This document shows positions 12,910 to 23,460 of a stretch of DNA of 64,000 nt, in pieces. The DNA is taken from assembly GCA_029721435.1 (NCBI GenBank), contig CM056583.1:54663620-54727619 (forward strand). Reading direction: 5' to 3'. This DNA comes from Gymnothorax reevesii. Lineage: Eukaryota; Chordata; Actinopteri; Anguilliformes; Muraenidae. The stretch's first letter is position 1; every line of letters starts with the position of its first letter. The translations under genes and the position numbers were made by a program. Below the pieces are notes generated by a model. The model was not told where the DNA came from. It saw only the letters and a program-made list of their open reading frames with translations, and did not search any database.

Positions 12910-13838
12910 TCAAACTGTCATCCTTTTTCCCAATGAAAAAAATCCTGCTCCGGCAGAAGATGTGAACGGCCGAATAAAACCATTAGCGAGAGCCTTTTGA
13001 ATATATTCTCGCATGGCCCTATGCTCAGGTCCTGATAGCGAATATAGCGAACCCCTAGGTGGAGTTGTCCCAGGATAGAGATTGATTTCACAATCGTAAG
13101 AACGGTGAGGAGGTATTGTAGATGCTCGTTGTTTACTAAAAACCTCAGCAAGATCAACGTAATCCCTGGGAACATTCTGAGGCAAGTCAAAATTCAGGGT
13201 AACCCCAAATTCTTCACCCTGCTCCGAATCTAATGTCTCCATGACAGATTCAGAATCGCTAAACTCCTCTATATGGTAATCATCTTCTGGCTGTCGCCAG
13301 TAAAATTGAGGATCCCATTTCAACCCCTCCTCTGCCCCTTTTTCTAGTCTAGGAGGGTACAGTGAGATAACCTCCTCACACTCACTCCAGACATCAGCCT
13401 GCCCCGTAGCTTGATGTCTGGGAAAACAAGTTTCATTATCTCTACAATGAGAGCTGCAATTAGTGCCCCAGCGGATGATAGGATTGTTCTGATCCCCCCA
13501 GCTGATGCAAAGTCTGTGTTCCCATAACCAAGAATGTCCTAAAACAATGGGAAAAGCTGGGTAACTGATAATAAAAAATTGAACCTGTTCAGAGTGGCCA
13601 CCAAATGAAATGAACATATTTAGCGGTTCAGACACTTTGGTAATAACTCCCGATCCAAGCAGACGACCGTCCAAAGTTCGGACAGAGCTTGACTGTGAAA
13701 GCGTAACAGTGGGAGCGGAGTGCATCCTAGCCCACCCAGTTTGACAGGGATTAGTGTCCGGAAGGGAAATTGAGTTTGCCCCTCTATCGCCCCCACAAAG
13801 CTAGAGGGATTCTCTGTTTTCCCTGACGCTAAGGACAA
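12910..13838 (-). pseudogene. Gypsy protease and RT N-terminus
   Basis: The open frame from 13725 to 12910 starts inside the retropepsin-like protease and runs into the RT N-terminus. Protease landmarks are the RTLDGRLLGSG strand and FPIVLGHSWLWEH, which matches the second hydrophobic-G motif. The same frame extends back to 13788, where the active-site loop should read D-S-G-A; here it reads D-R-G-A (codons 13777-13788), so the serine is lost. A stop lies three codons before that loop's GGD. Downstream the frame shows the RT approach region: [33 protein letters not shown] and SSAGAGFF. Gypsy elements make this as part of a Gag-Pol polyprotein; here the Gag-Pol link is broken. Confidence 0.85.
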
Positions 13839-14865
13839 TGAGGATGGGTATGACCCAGCTTATTACAATTAAAGCAGATTATTCTTCTGCTAATAGGTTT
13901 ATTAGTCCGACTGTCAAACGCAATCAATTTGCATGGGCTCAACCGGGGTACAACCTTCAGTGTGTGAAATAGGAGCCGTATACTCGCCACTAGCAACTTT
14001 AGCCCCATGGTCAGCTAGCGGCAAGCTGTTGAGCTTCTCCCAGTTGCGTTCGCATATGCGGTTGTCAATTCGCACAGCTATACGTACTAAAGAGTCTAAG
14101 GTCGAACAGGGTTCTACAGTAGCTAACGCGTCCTTTATCTTCTTAGTAAGGGCATGGCTAAATACAGTCATTAGAGGAGCCTCCAGCCAGCCTGTCTCTG
14201 TGGCCAGAGAGCGAAAAGCAATAGAAAATTCAGCTGCGCTTTCTTTACTCTGTTTAAGGTGCATTAAACGTGTGGCTGCATCTGGACCACAAATGTCTTG
14301 ATCAAAAACAGACACCATCTCCCTAACAAGGGCCTCTACAGAATTTACGGCCGGTGAATTAGATCTAATTAGTGGGCCAACCCAATTGAGCGCTGTGCCA
14401 GCCAACAGGGATAATATTAATGCAACCCGAGAATCCTCATTAACAAAACGTGACGGCTGAGCCTTAAAAAATATCTCACACGGGGTGATAAAATCCTTAC
14501 ACTTTCCGGCCTCGCCACTATATCTTTGGGGCAGTAGTAACTTAGGTTCTCGTGGAGGATGTATGGATAGTGCTTCTGCAACTTTTTGGGAAGTATGTGA
14601 CGTTAGAGATTTAATACTCTCAGACAAGTCTAACAGAACGCTCTGCTGATTGTGTGCACTCTTGCAGGTGTAGTCTCTCAACAAGTTCAGATCGTTGATT
14701 ACAAAAACCTGAATGTGATTTAGAGAACCAAGCCAACATCTCTTGTTGGCTGGCGATAGCCCTCTTAATTTCAGCCACCGCTGGCGTCTCCATGGTGGCT
14801 AAAGTGTACTGTGATGGTTCAGGAAGTGGACGCCAAGAGCAGCGGCCAGAAATAAAAGGCAACAC
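13835..14865 (-). pseudogene. Gypsy Gag with detached zinc knuckle
   Basis: The minus-strand frame from 14684 to 13914 (256 codons) matches the fish gypsy Gag capsid-like region: PQRYSGEAGKCKDFI, ALILSLLAGTALNWV, LKQSKESAAEFSIAFRSLA and a C-terminal EPMQID. An overlapping frame from 14865 to 14620 supplies the N-terminal part around METPAVAEIKRAI. A perfect CCHC zinc knuckle, C-x2-C-x4-H-x4-C (CFNCNKLGHTHPHC), lies just downstream at 13835-13876 but in another frame, so a frameshift has cut it off. Gag would form the particle shell and bind element RNA. Confidence 0.85.
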
Positions 14866-15174
14866 TCACAGCGTGCTCAGAGCCCAAAAAAGGATAAAAA
14901 TAATGAGACTTGCGCTACCAACAGACCTGCCGCCGTCCGTGGTAGAAAACAGGCGAGCTCGAGGAAAACAAAAGAAAAGGGAAACAAACCAAAGATTCCC
15001 TTACTCACTAACACTATTCCTGATTAGCAACTAAGTCTCACCTTACAGGCTAAAGCGCCAAAGAAGCACTGACACCCTAGCAACGGGAGCGAGAAGAAAT
15101 AGGAGCTTGAATAGAGTCCGGGCCACGCCCCCAATCAATGCCAGCTGGCCCAGGAATCGGATAGGGAGCAAACG

Positions 15175-15289
15175 ATATTGAAAGTCACAATAAGTCGATT
15201 GACGAGTACGAACAAATAGATTACAATCTTTTCCCCTACCCTTCCTATTCGTTCGTGCTCATCAATCAACTTATCGTGACTTTCAAGAT
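15175..15289. repeat. Long imperfect palindrome, 45-bp arms
   Basis: Arms 15175-15219 and 15245-15289 are reverse complements with six mismatches in 45 positions, separated by 25 nt. Five of the six differences are transitions. It sits at the outer edge of the gypsy relic. It could be a fold-back MITE, a remnant terminal structure, or a hairpin-forming site. Confidence 0.85.
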
Positions 15290-15705
15290 GGAAGCGACTG
15301 GAAACTACCTCAAGGTACTGTTTGCATAAATAGTCTTTTCACTACTGTTGTAAGCCTGTTGGGAGCTTTGGCTATTTCTAAATGTTGCGTGCGTATGGAG
15401 GTGGGGTATTCGACAAAAGTTAGAACTCGTTATCATGTTTTAATACACCCCAAGTCAATTTCACATCGGAATTATCCTTTAAATCACCCGATGTATGTGA
15501 GCACACAGACCGGGAAGACTGAACCAACTAGATCACAAGACAGGGGAGGCAAGTACAATGGAACTGAGAAATGGAATGAATTTTTTTTGGAATTACAATA
15601 ACCAAAAAGAATAAATAAAAGACAAAATCATGAACAACTTGAACACAAACATGAACATAAACATAAACGTGAACAAAAACTATAACCATAACATTTTCAC
15701 TTAAC

Positions 15706-16522
15706 TACACTGAACAAAAATATATAAATTTCCCATGTCAAATATTGATGCCACATGGAGTTAGCAACTCTAAGTGAGCATATGCTGACTTTTTTTTGTA
15801 CAATAGGGATATCTCTCTTAATTTGTGCACCATTTTTTAAATCCATCTCTGTCAGTGAGCATTTGCTCAGTGATGCAGTGATCTCACTCAGTGCATGCGT
15901 GTGGTATTTCCAGATGGTTAAGACAGAATGAGCAGTACCCAGACACTCCTTATACTGAGGCCAATAAAAGGCCACCCCAAAATGTCAAATTTTGTCAAAA
16001 GTCATCATGCCTCAGATGTCTCAGGTCATAGGGGAACGTGCCATTGGCATGCTGGATGCAGGGATGTCCACCAGAGCGGTTGCTGTGCGGCTGAATGTTG
16101 AACTCTCAAGCTGCCTATCGTCTGATAGTTGTTTCTGACAGACGGGAAGTACTGCAAATCGACCTCATCCACGTCGGCCACATGTGACCACACAAGCACA
16201 AGATCGCTACATCCGGCTCGTCCACCTGCAGGATCGGCTCAGATCAGCGACACGCAGAGCGGATGAGACTGTTGAGTCTGCACAACAGATGTATCAGACT
16301 ACAGACAGTCCTTAACCGCCTGTGAGAAGCCAACTTGCACGCTTGTGGTCTGGATCTCACCGCAGTCCGGCGTCGGAACTGACTCGGATGAGCAAACAAC
16401 ATGTTCGATGGCCCTTGGCATGCTGGAGAAGAGTGCTATTGACAGACAAATCCCAGTTCCAGTTTTTTGTTAAAAAAAACTAAAAAATTTGATATGGGGC
16501 GTTTATATTTTTCTTCAGTGTA
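15706..16522 (+). mobile_element. Internally deleted Tc1-like transposon
   Basis: Both ends are present: TACACTGAA followed by AAAAATATATAAA at the left, and its inverted copy ending TTCAGTGTA at the right. The repeat begins and ends with TA, the Tc1/mariner target. At about 0.8 kb the copy is roughly half the length of a full Tc1 element. The transposase relic inside stops abruptly near the first catalytic motif and joins the right terminus, so the second half of the gene has been deleted. The copy could be mobilised only if a related transposase acted in trans. Confidence 0.88.
16007..16472 (+). pseudogene. Tc1 transposase N-terminal relic
   Basis: From the ATG at 16007 the frame reads a Tc1-type paired-like helix-turn-helix: MSQVIGERAIGMLDAGM followed by STRAVAVRLNVE. 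It then breaks at a stop after about 43 codons. The second DNA-binding part is visible in another frame (RPHPRRPHVTTQAQDRYIRL, then HLQDRLRSAT). The last recognisable piece is RRVLLTDKSQF, which carries the first catalytic aspartate of the DDE triad. The rest of the catalytic core is missing, so the gene is inactive. Confidence 0.8.
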
Positions 16523-17272
16523 AGTTCGAAACCTGGTGCATCGTCTTTGTCACACAGTAAAACCGGTGTATACGGAAAACAGATTCATTATTCATGGTGG
16601 TTTCAGAGGAGATGTGAGAAATTACGCTAATTGCAAACTCAGTAACAATATATAGATGCTTCAACTTATTGACACATTTGAAAGACTGCCTGGCAAGCTT
16701 TAGAAAATCAATCTCTCTTCTCTTTCTCTCTTTGTCTCTCTCTCTTTCTGAAACAAAATACCTCAAACACCTTTATTTTACCGTGGCATACCTTTTGCAA
16801 TGGACTGATAGCGATCATGTGACGTTTTAAAACATCTGTCGAACACCGTGTCGGAACCAGAAGTGTTAAAAAGTTTTGAAACCATTTGAACTTCGGTGTC
16901 AAAATTGCCATCGCAAAGAGACACTATGCTGTTACTGACCTCTTGGATGTGCTGTAGCGCTGTTCGTTGGTGATCATTCTGCTTGGGTTAAGACATAGAA
17001 AGACGTGTGGAGGGATTGAAGCTGAAGATTTATTCTTGTGCAAATGGGTTTTTCTGAAAATTATTTGTGTGTTAAAGCTCAAACATTAATAGAGGTTAGT
17101 CGATTTGCTCCCGAGGTATTACCTTTGTCACATTAGGGGCAGGGAGAATCTTCCCTTTTTCTTTTTCCCCTTTGTAACAGCAAGGTGAGCAGACAGCCAA
17201 TTTAAGTTGCTAATCTGATCAAACAAAGGTAACAGGGATTTTGATTATATATCTTTAAAGCGACAAAGCGTT
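16523..17272. other. Non-coding with CT-rich tract
   Basis: No coding sequence is recognised. A pyrimidine (CT)-rich microsatellite lies at 16711-16750. The last 100 bases may be the 5' leader of the LINE relic that follows, but no boundary can be placed. Confidence 0.5.
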
Positions 17273-18039
17273 GTGAGGGGCTTGGAGCAGCAAGCTCATG
17301 CGAAATCGAAGGGGAAGAGCATTCGTGATAACCTGAAATGTTTTTATCTAAATGCAAGAGGCATACAATATACATTTCCAGAACTTGAGGCCGTTATTAG
17401 TGAGGGCTATGATATAGTTGGGATTACAGAGACATGGCTTAGTGAAGAGGATGGAGATGAATATAATGTAGAAGGTTATAAGCTCTTTAGGAAGGATAGA
17501 ATCAATAGGCGAGGAGGGGGTGTAGCACTCTATGTGAACAAAAACATAAATGTGCAGGAAATTCCTGAAATTGAACATTCCTTGCCCTGTGAAGAAATCT
17601 GGGTCAGGCTCATTGGCAAAAAAACAGTGGAGTATGCTATCTACCGTCAGCTTTAGACAGTATTGTCAATGAAATGCTCTTTAAAACGATTACGCAAGCT
17701 TGTAGAGGAGGAGGTGTTATTATTATAGGAGACTTAAATTATCCTGGAATCGATTGGAAAATGGTGAAAGGACAGGATGGGGGGGAGAAAGAATTTCTAG
17801 ATGTTTGAATTTTTTTGGTGCAGTATGTTAATAAACCTACGAGAGAGAAGGCAATTTCAGACTTAGTGCTCTGTAATGACCCAGATAGAATTAGCAATGT
17901 TGAGGAACTGAAGCCACTTGGGACAAGTGATTACTCAACTGTTAATTTTGATGTTTTATGGCAAGTTAAAAAGGTGTCTTCAAAAGCAAAAATTTTTAAT
18001 TTTAGATGGCAAACTTTGACAGGATGCGCTCATATCTAA
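17273..18039 (+). pseudogene. LINE AP-type endonuclease domain
   Basis: The first frame (127 codons from 17273) reads LKCFYLNARGI, ELEAVISEGYDIVGITETWL with the catalytic glutamate, and RRGGGVALYV. After a stop at 17654 the same domain continues with GGGVIIIGDLNYPGIDW (the D-x-N motif), a second stop, and VNKPTREKAISDLVL. The final signature normally reads S-D-H; here it is LGTSDYSTVNF, so the catalytic histidine is a tyrosine. The enzyme would nick target DNA to prime reverse transcription. Two stops and the lost histidine show it is dead. Confidence 0.85.
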
Positions 18040-18254
18040 CTGAAATAAATGGGGGACACTCCTGGACTGTGAGTCTGTAAATGAGATGTGGGAAAGATTT
18101 AAGGGGGTTTTATTGATTCACAATGCAAATTTATTCCAAAGGTGTCCAGAAGTAAGCTGAAAAAGCTGAATCCTCAGTGGATGATCACAGCTATTCGTAA
18201 GAACTATTCAAAGTTAGTGAGATCATCTTTAAGCTGCTATGCACCATCTTCTGA

Positions 18255-19620
18255 CAGTCTTCAGAAACTGGAGAAATACCAAATGATTGGAAGCAGGGCA
18301 ATATAATTCCAATATATTAGAAAGGGAACCATACTGAGCCAGGAAATTAGAGGCCAGTCAGTTTAACTTGCATTGCGTGCAAAATACTGGAATCTATCAT
18401 TAAAGATGTGCCGGACTTTTTTCTTGAACGTAATAATATCTAGAGGGATAGCCAACATGGTTTCCATAAGGGAAGGTCATGCTTGACAAACCTTCTGGAA
18501 TTTTTTGAAGAGGCCACCAAGACTTATGACCAAAGCAGGGTTTAAGACATCATATACTTGGATTTTCAAAAAGCATTTGACACAGTACCGCATAAGACAC
18601 TAATTTTTGAAATGAGTCATTGGAATTACAGGAGGTATTCTGAAGTGGATTCAAAAGTGATTACAGGACAGAACAAAAAAAGTGGTGGTCAGTGGTATCT
18701 CATCTGAGCTAGGTATGGTGGGGAGTGGCGTCCCCCAGGGATTGATGTTGTGAACCTTGCTTTTCTTTATCTACATTAATGACCTTGATAGGAATATTGA
18801 GAGTAAATTACAAATGCAGATGATACTAAATTGGGTGGTTTGGCAAATAATTTAGAGTCCACTAAAGTGATTCAGGATGATTTGGATAGAATCTAGAATT
18901 GGGCAGAAATGTGGTAAATGAAATTTAATGTAGTGAAATATAAAGTTGTACATGTAGGTAATAAAAAGATTAGATGGGATTACTTCATGGGAGCTTTAAA
19001 ACTAGAATGTGCTCCACACGAAAAAGATCTGGGAGTGATTGTTGACCAAACCCTGACATGCTCTAGCTATTGTGCCGTAGCAGTTAAAAATCCAATCGGA
19101 TGCTGGGATGCCTTGCCAAATGCATTGAGTACAAATCCAAGGAGGTGATGCTTGTTTTGTACAACACATTCATCAGACCACATCTGGAGTATTGTGTACA
19201 GTTCTGGGGACCATACTTTAATAAAGATATAGAGGCTCTAGAAAAAGTTCAGAAAAGAGCCACTGAAGCTAATTCCGAGTATAAAAGATGAAAGCTATGA
19301 GAGGAGGCTGAAGATCCTTAATCTCCTTAGTCTTAGAAAAAGGAGACTTGGGGGTGATCTGATTGAGGTCTTTAAACATGTTAAAGGGATTAACAAAGTG
19401 AATTATGAAGGATTCCTTCGACCAAGTGTTGTTAGTAGAACTCAAGGTGACAAATGGAAGTTGACCAAAAGTAAATTTTGCACTGATATTTAGAAATATT
19501 TGTTCACCAAAAGAGTAATTTCGATGTGGAATCGCTTGCCTGACTATATTGTTGAGGCAGAGACCTTGGGACTTAAAGCTAGACACCACTGAGTCATTGA
19601 GTATCTGAAGTGATATATTC
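18255..19620 (+). pseudogene. LINE reverse transcriptase relic
   Basis: Pieces in more than one frame give IPNDWKQGNI, RPVSLTCIACKILESI, QHGFHKGRSCLTNLLEFFEE, then IIYLDFQKAFDTVPHKTL, which are standard RT motifs. The palm box region around 18810-18830 is frame-shifted. The C-terminal part follows at 18918-19300 with EKDLGVIVDQTL, RPHLEYCVQFWGPYF and LEKVQKRAT, and the 3' portion to 19620 keeps DLIEVFKHVKGI and MWNRLPDYIVEAE. Many stops interrupt the reading. The order and words match the CR1/L2 group. Confidence 0.85.
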
Positions 19621-19920
19621 ACAATAGTATAAAATAACTGGCGAGCCTAGTTGGACTGAACGGCCTGTTCTCGCCATTCATGTTATGTAATAGCCAATTG
19701 GGATACTTTAGTTGGCGTATAAAAACTTGTAGCCCCCTTTTGAATTTGTTAAATCAACGGTATCGATAGAGTCAAACCTGGGGCATTTCAAAGTATAGGA
19801 TGTTCTTCATAGGGAAAATACCTGTGGCTTCCAAACCATTCTGTCTTTAAAATGGTGGTATCAATCAATACAGAACCAAGCTAGTACCTGGGCCATCATG
19901 ACAAATCTAATTTTTAGCAG

Positions 19921-20580
19921 CGACCAAGCAGCTCTATGAATGCTTCTATCTGTCCGTCTGTCTGTCCATCCATCTGTCCGTCTGTGACACCTTTTTCACC
20001 ATGTTCTTGTCGTTGTATCATCATGAAATTTTCAGGAGTTATTGACCTCCACCAAAGTGATGTCCATGAACAAGGTTGAGGTCAAAGGTCAAGTTCACAG
20101 AGGTCACGACTTTGTTCGCGGGTTTTTGCGCTGTAACTCCAGTTAGAATTCATGGATCGCTATGAAATTTTGGAAATAGCTTCTAGGCATAGAGGAGGTG
20201 TTCCCTATTGTTTTTCAAGGTCATCCGTCAAATCCTGAGGTCACACAGGTAAAAAAAGTGTCAATTTTGCCCAATTTGACGGTTTTCGCACCGAAACTCA
20301 AGTTTAATTCAATGAATGGCTATGAAATCTTAGGACAAGCTTCTTGGTAGAGAGAAGGGGTTCCCCGTTGATTTTCAAGGTCATCTGTTGAATCCCAAGG
20401 TCACACTGGTCAAAAAAGTGTCGATTTTGCCCCGATTTCACAGTTTTCGCACCGTAACTTGAGTTTAACTTGATAGATGGCTATTAAATCTTACAACAAG
20501 CTTCTTGGTACAGAGGAAGGGTTCCCTATTGATTCTCAAGGTCATTTGCCAATTTCGAGGTCACACTTGTACAAGAAACC
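19921..20580 (+). repeat. 160-bp tandem repeat rich in AGGTCA
   Basis: Three diverged copies are anchored by GCTATGAAAT or GCTATTAAAT at 20159, 20319 and 20480, a spacing of 160 and 161 bp. Each contains CAAGGTCAT and a GAGGTCACAC or AAGGTCACAC word. A CTGT/CCAT-type simple repeat (about 19948-19990) precedes the array. The first unit contains the exact direct repeat AGGTCAAAGGTCA at 20079-20091. No coding potential is visible. Confidence 0.8.
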
Positions 20581-20584
20581 ACCA

Positions 20585-21427
20585 GTCATGGACACTAGGC
20601 CACGTGACGGATGCTAGGCCAGGTCGCAGCTATTAGATCCCCCTGATCGACTTGTTTCCCCTCATTTGATTTTCTTCTCAGTGATTTCAATGAGGTTGTC
20701 TCTAACCAATGCTCTAAAGCCTCTATTTGACAGACTAAAAGCTTTGCTGATGGTGGGCCCATTGTAGGTAGCTGTCTGTTTGCAGGCAGATGCATTTACC
20801 AGTAGGAATAAAGGCAATGCTTGGCAACATGGAAAAACCAGTGCATATACCACATTGTGTGCCCTCAGCCATCTCTCATCTCCCAATGTGTATTCAATTC
20901 AAAAATTTAGAAAAAATTGATGAGACAATTTTGGATCTAGTACAGAGTCCAAAGCAGAGCCACATGCTGTGTATCTTTTCATTCTTGTCATGGTAAGTGT
21001 TCAGACAGGATGTTTTAGGAATCTCAGTCAGTTTATTAAAGATCAGATGAGCGCAATGATGTTCCACTTCAGTCCAAATTATGTCACCACGTGTGCACAG
21101 ACTCTGGCTTGTATTATTGATATGCAGATGACAATGATTGAGTGCCCCCTGTTCCACATCAATTCGACTCATTTCCTGCTTCCTTTTCGAGGGCTAAGAA
21201 TTTCAAATGTCTAGGAAGGGGAACTTCCTCTCAAATTATTCACACATAATAATGATATTTCATATTAACACATAAAACATTCACCATTGAAATTACTGTT
21301 CTGTGTTATTTTATCTTTGCAGCTTGCAGTATTTAACCTCCTGCTAAAATCACAAATTATGTATCAGCTTGCTGTATTAAACATATTTACCACCCATAGA
21401 CTAACTGTCATGATTTTGTAACTGAAA
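20585..21427. other. Non-coding, no feature recognised
   Basis: Short frames on both strands overlap each other and show no domain. No transposon end is visible until the Tc1-like terminus at 21430. Confidence 0.4.
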
Positions 21428-22194
21428 TACAACCCCAATTCCAAAATAGTTGAGACAAAACATAAAATGTGAATAAAATCAAAAGCAATGACTTTCAAAT
21501 AACACCAGCCGGTATTTTATTCACAATAGTACAGAGATTACATAGCAAACTGAGCAAAAACATAGCAAAATGTTGAAACTGAGAAATTTTACAATTTTTC
21601 CACAAAATGAGCTCATTTCAAATTTGAGGGCTGCTACAGGTCTCAAAAAGGGGCCTGTTTACCATGGTGTAGCATCCCTTCTTCTTTTTAACATAGTAGA
21701 GGCCTCTGGGCATTGAGGAGACAAGTTTCTTGAGTTTAGCCATCGGAATTTGATCCCACTCTAGTTTAATATAGGCTTCCAGCTGCTGGAGAGTTTTGGG
21801 TCTCCTTTGATGGACCTTTTTTTAATTATGTGCCAAATGTTCTCAATCGGTGAAAGATCAGGACTACAGGCAGGCCAGTTCAGCACACGGACTCTTCTAC
21901 TACGAAGCTATTCTGTTGTAATAGCTGCAGTATGTGGTTTTGTATTGTCCTGCTGAAATACACAAGGCCTTCCCTGGAATAGATGTCGTCTGGAGGGGAG
22001 CATATATTGCTCTAAAACCTTCATATAGCTTTCAGCATTCATGGTGTTTTTTAAAACATGCAAGTGTCCCACACCATATGCATTAATGCATCCCCATACC
22101 ATCAGAGATGCTGGCTTTTGAACTGAACGCTGATAACAGGAGGGGTGGTCTTTCTCCTCTTTAGCCCAGAGGACACAACACTCATGATCACTGT

Positions 22195-22481
22195 GAACCG
22201 TGAGCATGGTTGACCTTGGTTGACCCTGGATCAAGTAACCGTGGTCAACCCTGATCAAACCATGATATTGACGTTTTTGTTAAATGGAACACCATGGTTG
22301 ACCTTGGTCCACCATGGTCAACCATGGTTAAAGCATGGTTAAAAATGGTCAATTATGGTTAACCATGGTGCAAAAACTCCCCAAGTGGGTGCAACCATGC
22401 TTCAACCATGGACAGCCATTTTTAACCATGCCTTAACCATGGTTGACCATGGTGAACCAAGGTCAACCAAGGTCACGGTTC
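22195..22481. mobile_element. Fold-back MITE made of ACCATGGT-type words
   Basis: The segment is built from variants of CCATGGTTGACC, GGTCAACC and CATGGTTAAA arranged as a large imperfect palindrome. The left part GAACCGTGA...GGTTGACC is mirrored by GGTCAACC...TCACGGTTC at the right. It lies inside the Tc1-like transposase gene and splits it. It has no coding capacity. The exact edges and any target duplication are uncertain by a few bases. Confidence 0.78.
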
Positions 22482-22922
22482 CCAGGGGAATTTCTAACAA
22501 GAATGTCAAATTTGGACTCATCTGACCACAGGACACTTTGCCACTTTGCTACAGTCCATTTTAAATGAGCGTTGGCCCCCAAAACACGGCGGCGCTTCTG
22601 GATCAGGCTTATCAATGGCTTCCTTTTTGCATGATAGAGTTTTAGGTGGCATATGTGGATGGCACGGTGGACTGTGTTTCCTGACAGATTTTTCCAGTTT
22701 CTCTGAATCTTTTGATGATGTTATGCACTGTCGATGATGAGACCTTCAAAGCTTTAGCTATTTGACGTTGAGGAACTTTGTTTTAAAGCGGACATGAAAC
22801 ACCAGAAGCAGTTAACATATTTTACAAGTTGGGTTTCCACTCTAAAAATTAATTACAGTTTCAACACTGTCAGTGAACCTGGATTAAAATAAAAAGCAAT
22901 CTAAATTACATTTTTCAAACCA

Positions 22923-23460
22923 GTGTGGCGCCATCTTGTGGCGCATAGAATATGGCGTCACGTGGTTGGTTGGCTTGGAACTCTTGTATTAGCTTGCATT
23001 GGAGAAACTTATGACAGCACTGACTCGATGGAGAATAAGGAACCTCAAACTAAAAAACGATGCAAGGGGGGTCACTTTTGCATCGCCCCTGGATGCAACA
23101 ACGAATTTTATACGGCTAAAAATCAAGGAAAGATTGTCCACTTTCATGCTTTGCCTCTTCTGCGGCTAGTGGTTCTTCGTCGTGGCTAGCTTCACTGAAA
23201 CAAGAGAATCCTCCAGTTAGCCGTGAAGCTAGGGTTTGTAGTGAGCATTTTGTTGAAGAGGACTATGTGGAGGAGAGGTTTTTTGAGTCCAGCAACCTGG
23301 TCGTTCGATGATTCAACAAACTCAAGTCCGAAGCTGCTCCCTCTGTGTTTGACTTTTCCTCTTATGAGGTCGGGTGTACAGACCGTCCGACCCAGTCAAC
23401 TAAAAAAAAAGTAGCTGTGCTCCGTAATGAAAGGGCGCAACGGCGCGCCCATCTGGCCGA
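22923..23460 (+). pseudogene. THAP-type zinc finger relic
   Basis: From MENKEPQTKKR in the first frame (opens at 22923) the reading is HFCIAPGCNNEFYTAK and VHFHALPL, the start of a C2CH THAP domain. A frameshift near 23160 moves the rest into another frame: LKQENPPVSREARVCSEHFV (C and H of the C-x2-H pair at 23237-23239 and 23246-23248), then FFESSNLVVR and a stop, then FNKLKSEAAPSVFDFSSY. THAP domains bind specific DNA and occur in P-element and Kolobok transposases. Here it probably recognised the element ends. The frameshift and stop make it non-functional. Confidence 0.8.

Larger units (their letters stand above)
11072..15170 (-). mobile_element. Truncated Ty3/gypsy LTR retrotransposon relic
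   Basis: Reading the minus strand from high to low coordinates gives gag, CCHC zinc knuckle, protease, reverse transcriptase, RNase H and integrase. This is the Ty3/gypsy order, with integrase after RNase H. The domains lie in different frames: gag, knuckle, protease, RT, RNase H and the two integrase halves change phase at least five times, so the copy is dead. Integrase stops shortly after its third catalytic residue, and I see no C-terminal integrase tail and no second LTR before unrelated DNA near 11100. The 5' boundary near 15020-15170 is inferred; a 5' LTR or primer-binding site could not be fixed. Confidence 0.9.
17273..19695 (+). mobile_element. CR1/L2-group LINE relic
   Basis: A plus-strand non-LTR retrotransposon copy with an endonuclease region, a reverse transcriptase and the C-terminal region, all broken by stops and shifts. 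Its 3' end reads GAACGGCCTGTTCTCGCC, which I remember as the terminal sequence of a common fish CR1-like LINE; this sets the right boundary near 19695. A deletion lies between the endonuclease (to about 18040) and the RT start (about 18260), because the connecting part is much too short. No target-site duplication was found. Clade assignment within CR1/L2/Rex1 is tentative. Confidence 0.85.

Noticed and set aside
15697..15975. 92-codon minus-strand frame
   Set aside because: It runs through the left end of the Tc1 element, against the transposase strand, with no motif.
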